From NCBI RefSeq assembly GCF_001544375.1, contig NZ_BCQJ01000002.1:1-64000 (forward strand): a stretch of 64,000 nucleotides of DNA, in the 5' to 3' direction. The notes beneath the pieces are model-generated. The model did no database searches, was not told the origin of the DNA, and worked only from the letters and a program-made list of their open reading frames with translations. Within the stretch, counting starts at the first letter, position 1. Every line of letters begins with the position of its first letter. This document shows, piece by piece, positions 54,079-63,621 of the stretch. The position numbers were made by a program, and so were the translations under genes. The stretch comes from Enterococcus canis NBRC 100695 (GTDB lineage: Bacteria > Bacillota > Bacilli > Lactobacillales > Enterococcaceae).

Positions 54079-55231
54079 CTACAGTCACTCCAATCACTTC
54101 TGAATAACCCACCACAGCGATTTCTTCTTCACCAATCACTGTTGCGTTGTCGCCAACGATCGCATTTTCACCAATAATGGCGCGCTTGATCGTCACATTT
54201 TTACCAATAGTTGCGCCCGGCATAATCACACTTTCTTCCACCGTCGCTCCTTCTTTAATCTGTACATTGCTGGAAAGAATTGATTGCTCAATATTTCCGG
54301 CAACATAACAACCATCCACTACTAATGAATCCTTAACCGCAGCACTTTCCGTTAAGAAGTGTGGTGGTGTAATTGTATTTTTAGAATAAATGCGCCAAGA
54401 TTTATCACGAATATCTAACTCCATTTTAGGATCAATGAATTCCATATTCGCTTCCCATAAGCTGTCGATTGTCCCAACATCTTTCCAGTAGCCGCTAAAA
54501 CGATAAGCAAAGACATTCTCACCCGCTTCTAAATAAGAAGGAATCACATGTTTACCAAAGTCCAACATTTGTCCGTCTTTTGAGTAGCTGTTAAGTAATA
54601 CAGAGCGCAAGCGTCCCCAGTTGAAGATGTAGATCCCCATAGAAGCCAAGTTGTTTTTTGGTTCCGCTGGTTTTTCTTCAAATTCGATAATGCGATCGCT
54701 ATCGTCGGTATTCATAATGCCGAAACGCGAAGCTTCCTTCATTGGAACTTCGATAACAGCAACGGTTAGAGAGGCATTGTTTTCTTTGTGCTGTTGCAGC
54801 ATTTCTTCATAGTCCATTTTGTAAATATGGTCACCAGACAAAATCAAGACATATTGCGGATCCATCTTATCGATATAATCAATGTTTTGGTAAATCGCAT
54901 GGGCCGTTCCCTGGAACCATTTTTCCCCATCTGAACTAGAATACGGTTGTAAAATCGTTACACCAGAATCAATGCCATCTAAGCCCCAGCTGGCGCCATT
55001 GCCAATATGATGGTTTAATTCTAATGGTTGATACTGTGTGACCACACCCACATTGTTGATGCCTGAGTTAACACAGTTGCTTAAAGTAAAGTCGATAATG
55101 CGGTAACGTCCCCCAAACGGAACGGCTGGTTTCGCAATATTCTTGGTCAGCTTTCCTAAACGGGTCCCCTGCCCTCCAGCTAAAATCATTGCTAACATTT
55201 CTGTACTCATACACATTGGTGAATTACTCAC
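54068..55231 (-). CDS. glgC: Glucose-1-phosphate adenylyltransferase, catalytic subunit
   Basis: A 387-residue enzyme making ADP-glucose from glucose 1-phosphate and ATP, the committed step of glycogen synthesis. The nucleotide loop is [13 protein letters not shown], the conserved region is [18 protein letters not shown], and the catalytic Asp is in [13 protein letters not shown]-terminal beta-helix follows. The start is read as GTG at 55231: GGGGGG lies 4-5 bases upstream and the codon overlaps the glgB stop region. The inner ATGs (giving [13 protein letters not shown]) lack a ribosome site. GlgD is its partner. Confidence 0.95.
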   Translation of the reverse strand: MSNSPMCMSTEMLAMILAGGQGTRLGKLTKNIAKPAVPFGGRYRIIDFTLSNCVNSGINNVGVVTQYQPLELNHHIGNGASWGLDGIDSGVTILQPYSSSDGEKWFQGTAHAIYQNIDYIDKMDPQYVLILSGDHIYKMDYEEMLQQHKENNASLTVAVIEVPMKEASRFGIMNTDDSDRIIEFEEKPAEPKNNLASMGIYIFNWGRLRSVLLNSYSKDGQMLDFGKHVIPSYLEAGENVFAYRFSGYWKDVGTIDSLWEANMEFIDPKMELDIRDKSWRIYSKNTITPPHFLTESAAVKDSLVVDGCYVAGNIEQSILSSNVQIKEGATVEESVIMPGATIGKNVTIKRAIIGENAIVGDNATVIGEEEIAVVGYSEVIGVTVDED

Positions 55232-57200
55232 CGCGCCCCCCTTCTGTTGTCTTCGCTTTTGCTTTATTTTTTGTCGCAAGCGACTTTTTCCCACTTTTTG
55301 CTCGTAAATTAATATCTTTTGGCTTGATGATCACCGCGCCTAATGCCGGCACAATCGTTTCAAGCTGATAACCAAATTGTTTGTAGGGTATTTCCTTCGT
55401 TTGCATGGCTTCATTATGATTCGTCCAAGTGCCACCGAACTCCGCCATTTCTGTGTTCCAGATTTCTTCATACTCACCGGCATAAGGAACCCCCACATGG
55501 AAGTGCTGCCGCTCAACGGGTGTCATATTCAAAATGACAATGACAAAATCTTTTTTCGTCTTTCCTTTACGAATATAGCTGAGAACCGTTTCTTCAGTAT
55601 TATCCGCGTCGATGATTTCAATTGTTTCCTGCACATCTTCCAATTCCCAAAGCGCTTTTTCCTGTTTGTAAAGCGTGTTGAGTTCTTTAGTGAAGTGTTG
55701 CATTTTCACATTCATCTCATCTTCTAAATCGACCCATTCCAGACCTTCGTCATATTTCCACTCCAAGAACTGTCCCCATTCGCTTCCCATGAAAAGTAGT
55801 TTTTTCCCGGGATGTGTCATCATATACGTATACATATTACGCAACTGGGCAAATTGTTTATAGCGGTCGCCCCACATTTTATGCATCAGGCTCTTCTTCC
55901 CATGAACGACCTCATCATGAGAAAACGGCAGAATAAAATGCTCGTTAAACATATACATAAAGGAGAAGGTTAGTAAGTTAAAGTTGAATTTTCGATAAAT
56001 AGGATCCATCTCATAAAAGCGGAGTGTGTCATTCATCCAGCCCATATTCCATTTGTAATCAAACCCTAACGCACCAGTCTCAATCATTCCTGTTACCTTA
56101 ATGTCAGAAGAGCTTTCCTCGGCCACCATAATGGCTTGTGGATGCGCCAACTTAATGACAGCATTCATCTTTTGCAGGAAATAAAAACCTTCCAAGTTTG
56201 TGTTACCGCCTTCGTGATTTGGTGTCCACGGCCCATCATCATAGTCGCGGTAAATCATATTAGAAACAGCATCTACCCGAATCCCATCAATGTGGTAGTT
56301 TTCCAGCCAGAACAATGCACTGGAAATCAAGAAGCTTTGGACTTGAGGCTTGCCCAGATCAAAGTTGACAGCGCCCCAGCGATAATTGGCAGCCCGGTTA
56401 TGATCGGCATATTCAAACTGTGGTGTACCATCGTAAAGAGGCAGCGTATCTTCATTGGCACAAAAATGACCTGGCACCCAATCGACTAACACACCAATAT
56501 TATTCAAGTGACAGCTTTCCACAAAATCCATGAAATCTTCCGGCTGACCATAATAAGAACTTAGGGCAAAGTAACCAATCAGCTGATAGCCCCATGAAGC
56601 GCCTAATGGATGTTCCATCAAAGGCATAAATTCAATATGGGTATAGCCCATCTCTTTGACATAAGGAATCAATTCTGCGGTCAGTTCCTTAAAGGTATAC
56701 GGGCGACCATCCGCATGATGTTTCCATGAACTCGCATGAACTTCGTAAATATTCATGGGGCGTTTAAAATAATCGGAACGTTTTTTGCGTCCTTGCCACA
56801 GTCCATCTTTCCATTTTTTCTCAGGTATTTCTTTGATTACGGCCGCATCTCCTGGACGCGTTTCAAACTGGATAGCATAAGGATCAATTTTAAAAATCTC
56901 ACGACCATCTGCTTGCCGCACTTTGTATTTGTAGAAATCCCCTTCCTTTGGTGAAGTTGTAAAGACTTCCCAAACTCCGCTGGTTTCTTCTTTTACCATT
57001 GGTAAGCCCTCTGACCAGTCGCTAAAGTCTCCTACCACCGATACAGCTTGGGCATTAGGTGCCCAGACACGGAAGAAATACCCTTCTTGGCCCGCGTGTT
57101 CGCCTTTATGAAAACCAAGAAAGTGATGACTATAAAAGTTTTCACCTGATGAAAACTTTTCCATTGCTTCTTTCAAAGCCAGCGTTTGACTTTCTGTCAT
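55224..57200 (-). CDS. glgB: 1,4-alpha-glucan branching enzyme with basic C-terminal tail
   Basis: A 658-residue GH13 enzyme creating alpha-1,6 branches in glycogen. An N-terminal CBM48 ([19 protein letters not shown]) precedes the catalytic barrel, with [14 protein letters not shown] (nucleophile), MVAEESSS (acid/base) and [15 protein letters not shown]. After the usual C-terminal domain, ending near AVIIKP, there is an extra tail of about 28 residues rich in Lys (55227-55316), not expected for the family. The start is [13 protein letters not shown], with GGAG 7-8 bases upstream; the open frame extends 17 codons further without a ribosome site. First gene of the operon. Confidence 0.95.
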   Translation of the reverse strand: MTESQTLALKEAMEKFSSGENFYSHHFLGFHKGEHAGQEGYFFRVWAPNAQAVSVVGDFSDWSEGLPMVKEETSGVWEVFTTSPKEGDFYKYKVRQADGREIFKIDPYAIQFETRPGDAAVIKEIPEKKWKDGLWQGRKKRSDYFKRPMNIYEVHASSWKHHADGRPYTFKELTAELIPYVKEMGYTHIEFMPLMEHPLGASWGYQLIGYFALSSYYGQPEDFMDFVESCHLNNIGVLVDWVPGHFCANEDTLPLYDGTPQFEYADHNRAANYRWGAVNFDLGKPQVQSFLISSALFWLENYHIDGIRVDAVSNMIYRDYDDGPWTPNHEGGNTNLEGFYFLQKMNAVIKLAHPQAIMVAEESSSDIKVTGMIETGALGFDYKWNMGWMNDTLRFYEMDPIYRKFNFNLLTFSFMYMFNEHFILPFSHDEVVHGKKSLMHKMWGDRYKQFAQLRNMYTYMMTHPGKKLLFMGSEWGQFLEWKYDEGLEWVDLEDEMNVKMQHFTKELNTLYKQEKALWELEDVQETIEIIDADNTEETVLSYIRKGKTKKDFVIVILNMTPVERQHFHVGVPYAGEYEEIWNTEMAEFGGTWTNHNEAMQTKEIPYKQFGYQLETIVPALGAVIIKPKDINLRAKSGKKSLATKNKAKAKTTEGGRGE

Positions 57201-57583
57201 ATAATTTCTCCACTCCTTATAAAAAAACAGCTTCAATCGAGCCGCAAACAACTACCGTCAAAAAACAAAAAAATTGAAAAAATAACCTCTTTTTGCCAGT
57301 TGATTTGCTGTGAATTGCTTGTTGCTCGTTTTTCTAATTTAATAATAACACAATTCTCATTTAATACGAGAGAAAAAATGGACTTTTTGAAAAAAATTTT
57401 TCCATTTTATATATAACGCATGGTATAAAAGCTGACAACATTAAGATAAATACGCTTTTTTCACAATTATTTACATTTTATCAAGTAGTTTTCTGCAAAT
57501 AACGAAAATTAGAAGAAAATGAAAACATAATTGTTTTGCTTTTTCATCGGCACTATTTTTTCATAATAAAAAGCCTCGAAACA
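57201..57583. other. AT-rich upstream region of the glycogen operon
   Basis: About 380 bases with no credible gene. It must contain the glg promoter, but several AT-rich hexamers are possible and I could not choose one. I found no cre-like site here. It is bounded on the right by the alaS terminator. Confidence 0.5.
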
Positions 57584-57626
57584 AAAAACAGGCAATAATC
57601 TTCTAATAATTGAAGATTATTGCCTG
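57584..57626 (-). terminator. Terminator of alaS
   Basis: A perfect 15-base stem (57589-57603 with 57612-57626) with an 8-base loop, followed by TTTTTT on the minus strand. It is about 58 bases beyond the alaS stop. Confidence 0.95.
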
Positions 57627-57683
57627 CTTACTTCCACTTCTATTATGCTTTTTCTGTATTAGAAAAAGAACAACTTGTGAAAA

Positions 57684-60320
57684 TTATTTGGTTAACCATT
57701 CATCTACTGCACGAATAGCATCTGGAAGGCCAGCTGGGTTTTTACCACCAGCTTGTGCCATGTCTGGACGGCCACCGCCACCGCCACCCACTAATGGTGC
57801 GATTGCTTTGATCAAGTCGCCAGCTTTCAAACCAGCTTCATTGGCTTTTTTGCTCATAGCCGCCAACAAATTAACTTTGCCATCAGCTGCCGTTCCTAAA
57901 ACGAGAACATCTGACAATTCTTTTTGTTTCCATTGATCGGCTAATTGACGTAGCTGGTTCATGTCTTTCACTTGAACTTGAGCCGCAATATAACGAACAC
58001 CATTGACTTCCTTCACATCGTCAAAGATAGCGCCGGCTTGTTGATTAGCCAGTTTACCTGCTAATTGTTCATTTTCTTTTTGTAAATCGCGAACTTGTTG
58101 TTGCAGTTGTTCTGTCTTGCTTACAACTTCTTTTAGTTGTGGTGATTTAACGATTCCCGCAACTTCTTTCAAGCGGTTTTCTTGTTCCGCTAATAGTTGA
58201 TAAGCTTCTTTACTAGTGACCGCTTCGATACGGCGCACACCTGCACCAATACCAGATTCGGAAACGATTTTGAAGATACCGATATCCTCTGTATTGCTTA
58301 CGTGGGTACCACCACACAATTCGATAGACCAGTCGCCAATATTTACAACGCGAACGTCATGACCATATTTTTCACCAAAGAGCGCCATTGCCCCCATATT
58401 TTTCGCGGTATCAATATCCGTTTCAATCGTCACAACGGGAATAGCTTCCCAGATTTTTTCGTTTACGATTTGTTCCATTCTCACCAATTCTTCCGCCGTC
58501 ACTTGACCAAAATGAGTAAAGTCAAAGCGTAGATGTCCTGGTGCAACTAAAGAACCCGCCTGGTTGGCATGATTACCTAGAACTTCTTTCAATGCTTTGT
58601 GTAATAAATGAGTCGCTGTATGATTTTTGATGATGCGGTTGCGCATTTTATCATCAATCGCCAAATGGTAAACTTTTCCTTCTTCTAACTGCCCTTGAAC
58701 AGCCACAGTATGCAAGAATTGACCATTTGGTGCTTTTTTGACATCTTCTACTACTGCCACAATCGTGCCATCTGTTGTAGAAATAGTCCCATGGTCAGCT
58801 ACTTGTCCACCCATTTCAGCATAGAAAGGTGTTTCTGAGAAGATCAATTGCGCTTGCCCACTGCTGGTTTTGCTTTGCAAAGCCTCATCCTGTACGATGA
58901 CCAATAATTCACTATCTGCTTCATGTTGGGTATAGCCGACAAACCGACTTTCTACCTTGATACCAGTTAGAAGAGCGGATTGCACGCCCATTGAGGTTTC
59001 GGTACTACGTGCTGCTCGTGCCCGTGCCCGTTGCGCTTCCATTTCTTTCTCAAAGCCAGCATGATCGACTTTTAAGCCTTCATCTTCAGCAACTTCTTCC
59101 GTCAATTCCACTGGGAACCCGTAAGTATCATAAAGTTTAAAGATATTAGCACCATCTAGCGTGTCTTTACCTGCTGCTTTTAATTCAGCTAAAAGACCAT
59201 TTAAAATATCCAAGCCTTCATTGATTGTTTCGTGGAAACGTTCTTCTTCCGTCCGAATCACTTTTTCGATAAACTCTTTTTGTTGCAAGACTTCTGGATA
59301 GTAGCTCACCATAATCTCGCCAACAACTGGTACTAATTTATATAGAAACGCTTCGTTGATGCCTAATTTTTTACCGTGCATCACGGCACGACGCAATAGA
59401 CGGCGCAGCACATAGCCGCGGCCTTCATTGCTTGGTAAGGCACCATCACCAATTGCAAAAGATAACGCGCGAATGTGGTCGGCAATCACTTTAAAGGAAA
59501 CATCACGCTGTGGATCTTCTCCATATTTTTTGCCGCTTAACGCTTCCGTTTGATGGATGATTGGCATAAATAAGTCTGTCTCAAAGTTGGTCGGTGCGTC
59601 TTGAATGATCGAAACCATCCGTTCTAGCCCCATGCCCGTATCAATGTTTTTATGGGGCAGTGGTTCATAAGTATTATCTGGTTTATGGTTGAATTCTGAG
59701 AACACTAAGTTCCAAATTTCCAAGTAGCGTTCATTTTCGCCACCAGGATAGTTTTCGGGATCATCTTCAGCTAGATTATTATAGGATTCGCCACGATCAT
59801 AGAAGATTTCGGTATCAGGACCACTAGGACCGGCGCCAATATCCCAGAAATTGTCTTCAATTTCGATAATGTGATCCAACGGCAGACCCACTTCTTCATG
59901 CCAGATACGTTTTGCTTCAGTATCTTTAGGATAAACGGTCACATATAATTTTTCTGGTTCAAAGCCCATCCATTTTTCATCAGTCAAGAATTCCCATGCC
60001 CAATGAATGGCTTCTGGTTTAAAGTAATCACCGATTGAGAAGTTCCCTAACATTTCGAACATCGTATGGTGGCGTGCTGTTTTACCAACATTCTCAATAT
60101 CATTTGTTCGAATCGATTTTTGTGCATTAGTAATACGTGGATTTTCTGGCACAACCGAGCCATCAAAGTATTTTTTCAGGGTCGCCACACCAGAGTTGAT
60201 CCATAGTAATGTTGGGTCATTGACTGGTACAAGTGAAGCGCTTGGTTCTACGGTGTGCCCTTTTGATTTGAAGAAGTCCAGAAACATTTGACGGACTTGA
60301 GCACTAGTTAATTTTTTCAT
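57684..60320 (-). CDS. alaS: Alanine--tRNA ligase
   Basis: An 878-residue class II aminoacyl-tRNA synthetase. The aminoacylation domain begins [20 protein letters not shown] and contains [20 protein letters not shown] (as [12 protein letters not shown]). The editing domain has zinc-site motifs [10 protein letters not shown] (HxxxH) and [15 protein letters not shown] (CxxxH). The C-Ala domain ends in [17 protein letters not shown]. The second of two adjacent ATGs (60320) was preferred because GAGGG lies 6 bases before it, against 3 for the first. Expression is controlled by a T-box leader that senses uncharged tRNA-Ala. Confidence 0.97.
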   Translation of the reverse strand: MKKLTSAQVRQMFLDFFKSKGHTVEPSASLVPVNDPTLLWINSGVATLKKYFDGSVVPENPRITNAQKSIRTNDIENVGKTARHHTMFEMLGNFSIGDYFKPEAIHWAWEFLTDEKWMGFEPEKLYVTVYPKDTEAKRIWHEEVGLPLDHIIEIEDNFWDIGAGPSGPDTEIFYDRGESYNNLAEDDPENYPGGENERYLEIWNLVFSEFNHKPDNTYEPLPHKNIDTGMGLERMVSIIQDAPTNFETDLFMPIIHQTEALSGKKYGEDPQRDVSFKVIADHIRALSFAIGDGALPSNEGRGYVLRRLLRRAVMHGKKLGINEAFLYKLVPVVGEIMVSYYPEVLQQKEFIEKVIRTEEERFHETINEGLDILNGLLAELKAAGKDTLDGANIFKLYDTYGFPVELTEEVAEDEGLKVDHAGFEKEMEAQRARARAARSTETSMGVQSALLTGIKVESRFVGYTQHEADSELLVIVQDEALQSKTSSGQAQLIFSETPFYAEMGGQVADHGTISTTDGTIVAVVEDVKKAPNGQFLHTVAVQGQLEEGKVYHLAIDDKMRNRIIKNHTATHLLHKALKEVLGNHANQAGSLVAPGHLRFDFTHFGQVTAEELVRMEQIVNEKIWEAIPVVTIETDIDTAKNMGAMALFGEKYGHDVRVVNIGDWSIELCGGTHVSNTEDIGIFKIVSESGIGAGVRRIEAVTSKEAYQLLAEQENRLKEVAGIVKSPQLKEVVSKTEQLQQQVRDLQKENEQLAGKLANQQAGAIFDDVKEVNGVRYIAAQVQVKDMNQLRQLADQWKQKELSDVLVLGTAADGKVNLLAAMSKKANEAGLKAGDLIKAIAPLVGGGGGGRPDMAQAGGKNPAGLPDAIRAVDEWLTK

Positions 60321-60346
60321 CATTTTCCCTCTTTTCTTTTTTTAGA

Positions 60347-60555
60347 CAAAAAAACACCACTGCAGACAAGGACGAAATTACGCGGTACCACCTTGCTTGC
60401 AATGATGTGATCATTACCTCTTAAGCTCGTTAACGCGGAGTAGCGTCGAAGTTTGCTTCGAAAGTGAAGGGAGCAATCTAAACGTATCATTCTCTCTTTT
60501 TCAGCCAAGAAGAGAGTTTCTGTGAATGAAGCAACGTCAAAATCATGACCTTCCT
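60347..60555 (-). promoter_or_regulatory. T-box riboswitch in front of alaS
   Basis: The T-box antiterminator sequence AAGGTGGTACCGCG is at 60381-60394 on the minus strand. An alternative terminator stem (60391-60404 with 60358-60371, a bulged 12-base helix containing one G-U pair) is followed by seven T (60347-60354). The 5' part (about 60430-60550) forms extended helices of a Stem I type with AGAGA-like motifs. A GCT triplet at 60472-60474 is a possible Ala specifier, consistent with the alaS gene that follows. Uncharged tRNA-Ala should favour readthrough. Confidence 0.88.
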
Positions 60556-60560
60556 TGTGA

Positions 60561-60589
60561 ATTATAGGCATTTTCCCCATAATTGTCAA
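60561..60589 (-). promoter_or_regulatory. Consensus promoter of the alaS T-box transcript
   Basis: A perfect TTGACA (60584-60589) and a perfect TATAAT (60561-60566) with a 17-base spacer on the minus strand. A strong promoter is expected, since control is exerted by the T-box downstream. Confidence 0.9.
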
Positions 60590-60596
60590 ATACAAA

Positions 60597-61682
60597 TCAC
60601 GGTTCGATGCGAATCGCTTTTCGCACCAAATGCTTGGTAGGATCAAGCGCTGTTTCTGCCAAGCGACTGAAGGATTGATAATAGGTGGATAAGGGTAGCC
60701 GTTGCTTAATTAAAGGCGCTTTGGGAGAGGCTGGTCCCATTTTTAAATGAGCCGGATTGTCAGTCACTTCATACCGGGCCAAATCCGTTGCGAAATGCAA
60801 GCCAAACATATTCGCTTTACCTGCGAGTTGCTTGCGTTCTGGACTGGCAGAAAAATCTAATTCATTTCCCCAACGGAATAAACGTCGTGTGCCGGCGCCG
60901 GCAGCAAATTCCCACTCGTCTTCTGTTAAGAGGTCAAAGCCCTTTTTAGCTAAACGTTTTTGCAGTTCTGCATGCGTTTCTGGTTGATACCCAAAAACGT
61001 AATAAGCATCCGTTTCGGGAATCGTCTCAAGATAGGCTGTTTCCAACAAGAGCTGACGTGGATATTCCCAACTAAGACTTTCTGCAGGAGATAAATTGGG
61101 AAAAACAGCCTGCTTAATGGTCTCTTCAAGCGGCGCATAAACGTCAACTGCCCCAGTAAAGTTACCTGTAACCGTATCAAAGCGCCCTAAGTACTGGCAA
61201 CTACCAGGAATCGCATATTGCGCAACTAACATGGGGGGAATATCTACTTGCCGCAGCTGAGTCGTGTAATCATTGATATATTGCGACACACCAGAAATTG
61301 TCTGCCAATCGTATTGGTCCTCTTCCTCAGGATAACGTGAGAGAAAACTTTCGCCTAACGCCGATAACTGGAAAAAATCCGCACTATCTTTTGGCAAGTC
61401 TAAAACTTCATGAGGACGCAAGCCTTCTGTTCCCAAGTCCCAGCCTAAAATCGTCTGTTGTTGGCCAGGAATCAAAATGTAGCGCTCACCCGCAATCTCC
61501 AAACTAAAGGTTCGGCATTTGATACCCGCCAGTTCAAAATCTTGCAGGCGGATATCACTGATTTCCAACAATGGATTGACAAAATACATCAAGACTTGCT
61601 GCAAAATCATTTTCTTCTCTTGATCCTGTAATAGTTTCCAGTTGGACCACTCTAACTGTTCGTAAAAATTCACCTTCGTCAT
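60597..61682 (-). CDS. FGE/SUMF1-like fold protein without catalytic cysteines
   Basis: A 361-residue soluble protein with no signal peptide. The C-terminal part contains LLTEDEWEFAAGAGTRRLFRWGNELD, strongly recalling the TEAEWEYAARGG...PWGN signature of formylglycine-generating enzyme/SUMF1-type proteins; the end LVRKAIRIEP may match the family's final RSAxR-type strand. Only two Cys are present (GIKCRTF and GSCQYLG), both outside the active-site positions, so oxidase activity is unlikely. The start is uncertain: the ATG at 61682 is close to GGGAGAG, and a GTG three codons later has better spacing. The function is unknown. Confidence 0.6.
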   Translation of the reverse strand: MTKVNFYEQLEWSNWKLLQDQEKKMILQQVLMYFVNPLLEISDIRLQDFELAGIKCRTFSLEIAGERYILIPGQQQTILGWDLGTEGLRPHEVLDLPKDSADFFQLSALGESFLSRYPEEEDQYDWQTISGVSQYINDYTTQLRQVDIPPMLVAQYAIPGSCQYLGRFDTVTGNFTGAVDVYAPLEETIKQAVFPNLSPAESLSWEYPRQLLLETAYLETIPETDAYYVFGYQPETHAELQKRLAKKGFDLLTEDEWEFAAGAGTRRLFRWGNELDFSASPERKQLAGKANMFGLHFATDLARYEVTDNPAHLKMGPASPKAPLIKQRLPLSTYYQSFSRLAETALDPTKHLVRKAIRIEP

Positions 61683-61766
61683 CTCTCCCAACACCCGAGG
61701 CTCACGCTCGCCTTCCTAGGTAAGAAAATTTATAATCATAGTATAGCATAGGAAGGAGCTGGTGAA

Positions 61767-62198
61767 GTGCTGCGTTTTAAATTTGATCACGACCCACAAA
61801 CCCAAGCAGATGCCCACTTTTTGCGGCAGATGATTTTTGTAGAAGAACAAGGAATCCCCTCAGCGTGGGAATTTGACGAACTTGATACACCAGAACGGCT
61901 TTTTCTAGTAGGATATCTGGAAAACCAGCCTGTTGCCTGTGCTCGCTTTCTCTTGGAAGAGCCTCAGCAGTTGCATCCAGACCGAGTTTGTGTGGCGCAA
62001 ACTTTTCGCGGACAGGGAATTGGTCTCAAACTAATGGCCCGCTTAGAGCAAGAGGGGCGAACGTAAAAGTGTACCCAAGCTGTTCTGCATGCCGAAGAAA
62101 CCGCCACTGGCTTTTACGAAAAAATAGGTTATCACATCGTTGGCGTGCCATTTCTTGAAGATGGCATTCTTTGTGTCCGGATGGAAAAGACTCTTTAA
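61767..62198 (+). pseudogene. GNAT acetyltransferase interrupted by an in-frame stop
   Basis: Residues 1-99 (GTG start, AAGGAG 8 bases upstream) form the front of a GNAT protein: FVEEQGIPSAWEFDELD and the acetyl-CoA loop FRGQGIGLKLMARLEQEG. A TAA at 62064-62066 then stops translation. The same frame continues without a gap into KCTQAVLHAEETATGFYEKIGY and ends at the TAA at 62196-62198, exactly where an intact gene of 143 codons would stop. A single changed codon therefore separates it from a full-length ElaA/YjcF-like acetyltransferase. It could be a recent pseudogene, a sequencing error, or a readthrough gene. Confidence 0.8.
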
Positions 62199-62204
62199 AC
62201 GTCG

Positions 62205-62236
62205 AAAGAGCGCACTTCGTGGGAAGTGCGCTCTTT
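62205..62236. terminator. Bidirectional terminator between the GNAT gene and cshB-like gene
   Basis: A perfect 13-base stem (62205-62217 with 62224-62236, AAAGAGCGCACTT) with a T run on the plus strand. It lies between convergent gene ends. Confidence 0.92.
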
Positions 62237-63580
62237 TTAGTTGCTGTTCTTTTTATTTTTACGTTGTGTACGCCCTTCTGCTCGACGTGCCACTTTCCGT
62301 TTTTGACGGTTGCTTTCAGAAATTGCCCGGTCAATTTTTTTCTTGTAGCCTGGTTTGATTTTTTTCTTTTTCTTTTTCACAAGACCAATCAAGGTTGGAT
62401 CCAACTCATCCCGTGATTTTTCACGTTGAGCTCGGCGATTGCGGTCGTAGGAATCAACGATCGCCCCATTTTTGATTTCTTTTGGTTCAAAACAGATACC
62501 GATTTTTTCCAGTTGACTAATGGCTTGGTCATCACTTGGTTCATAAAGCGTGATGGCTGTTCCAGCTAGGCCATTACGACCAGTCCGACCCACACGGTGG
62601 ATGAAAAATTCCAAATCAGTTGGTAATTCATCGTTGATTACGTGCGAAACACCCTCGATATCAATACCCCGAGCAGCTAAGTCAGTAGCCACAACATACT
62701 GGAAGTCTAAGTTTTGCACTTGGCGCATCACTCGCTTCCGTTCTCGCGGCGTGATGTCACCATGAATTTTAGCTACCTTCAAGCCCTGCGCTTTCAAATA
62801 TTCTGTAATTTCATCTACTCGTTGTTTCGTATTGGCAAAAACAATAGCCAAGTAAGGATGTCCGACTGTCAACAGTTGTAGGATCAGCTTGTTTTTATCC
62901 TTACCTTTTGTTGAGATCAGCCAGTTATCAATTGTTTCAGAAAGAATCGCTTTAGGTTTGATTTCTTCAATAACAGGATTTTCCATATACTTGCGCAAGA
63001 ATGGACGCAGTTTTTCTGGAATCGTCGCTGAAAAGACCAACATTTGCAATTTGTCTGGCAAACGTCCAGCAATTTGATCGACTTCCTTTAAAAAGCCCAT
63101 ATCTAACGTCATGTCTGCTTCATCTACAACAAAACTCTTCGCTGTATGAATCTTCAAGACTTGTTCATTGACCATATCTAAAATTCGCCCTGGTGTTCCA
63201 ATCACTACATGCGGCTGTTGGAAACGCAGCTTGTCCATTTGTCGCTGTTTATCAGTTCCGCCGACGAGATTCATCACCCGCAATTCTGGTTGAAAATCTG
63301 CGATTTGTTGCGCATCTTGATAAATTTGCGTTGCTAACTCACGACTTGGTGCGGTAATCACAATTTGCACCTCTTGGTTTGCTACGTTCAATTTATTCAT
63401 CAAAGGTAGTAAAAACGTATGCGTTTTCCCAGACCCTGTTTGTGACTGTACGACTACACTGCGTCCCTTTTCAATCACGGGAATCAGGCGACTTTGTACT
63501 TCAGTTGGTTCTTTAAATCCTTTTGCTGCTAAAGCTTCCATCACGAAAGGCTGGAAGTTGAATTGTTCAAATGTATTCAT
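62237..63580 (-). CDS. cshB: DEAD-box RNA helicase, CshB type
   Basis: A 447-residue ATP-dependent RNA helicase. It has Q motif region FNFQPFVMEALAAKGF, motif I SQTGSGKTH, motif II VDEADMTLD (DEAD), motif III VFSATIP, motif V ATDLAARGIDIE and motif VI HRVGRTGRNG. The C-terminal 60 residues are very basic (KKKKKKIKPGYKKKID as a run of Lys, then RRAEGRTQRKNKK), which suits RNA binding. The overall form matches B. subtilis CshB/YqfR, implicated in cold-adapted ribosome or mRNA processing. Confidence 0.9.
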   Translation of the reverse strand: MNTFEQFNFQPFVMEALAAKGFKEPTEVQSRLIPVIEKGRSVVVQSQTGSGKTHTFLLPLMNKLNVANQEVQIVITAPSRELATQIYQDAQQIADFQPELRVMNLVGGTDKQRQMDKLRFQQPHVVIGTPGRILDMVNEQVLKIHTAKSFVVDEADMTLDMGFLKEVDQIAGRLPDKLQMLVFSATIPEKLRPFLRKYMENPVIEEIKPKAILSETIDNWLISTKGKDKNKLILQLLTVGHPYLAIVFANTKQRVDEITEYLKAQGLKVAKIHGDITPRERKRVMRQVQNLDFQYVVATDLAARGIDIEGVSHVINDELPTDLEFFIHRVGRTGRNGLAGTAITLYEPSDDQAISQLEKIGICFEPKEIKNGAIVDSYDRNRRAQREKSRDELDPTLIGLVKKKKKKIKPGYKKKIDRAISESNRQKRKVARRAEGRTQRKNKKNSN

Positions 63581-63621
63581 GGTTCACTCCTTCTAATCAT
63601 TCAAAGCATTATAGCACAGAT

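Noticed and set aside
57201-57583. Search for a cre site in front of glgB
   Set aside because: No sequence with the central CG and flanking TG/CA of the consensus was found; catabolite control cannot be claimed from this region.
60320-60646. Minus-strand 108-codon open frame upstream of alaS
   Set aside because: It coincides with the T-box leader and the promoter; its sequence is explained by RNA structure.
62026-62334. Minus-strand 102-codon open frame across the GNAT gene end
   Set aside because: It crosses a bidirectional terminator, overlaps two better-supported genes and has no ribosome site.
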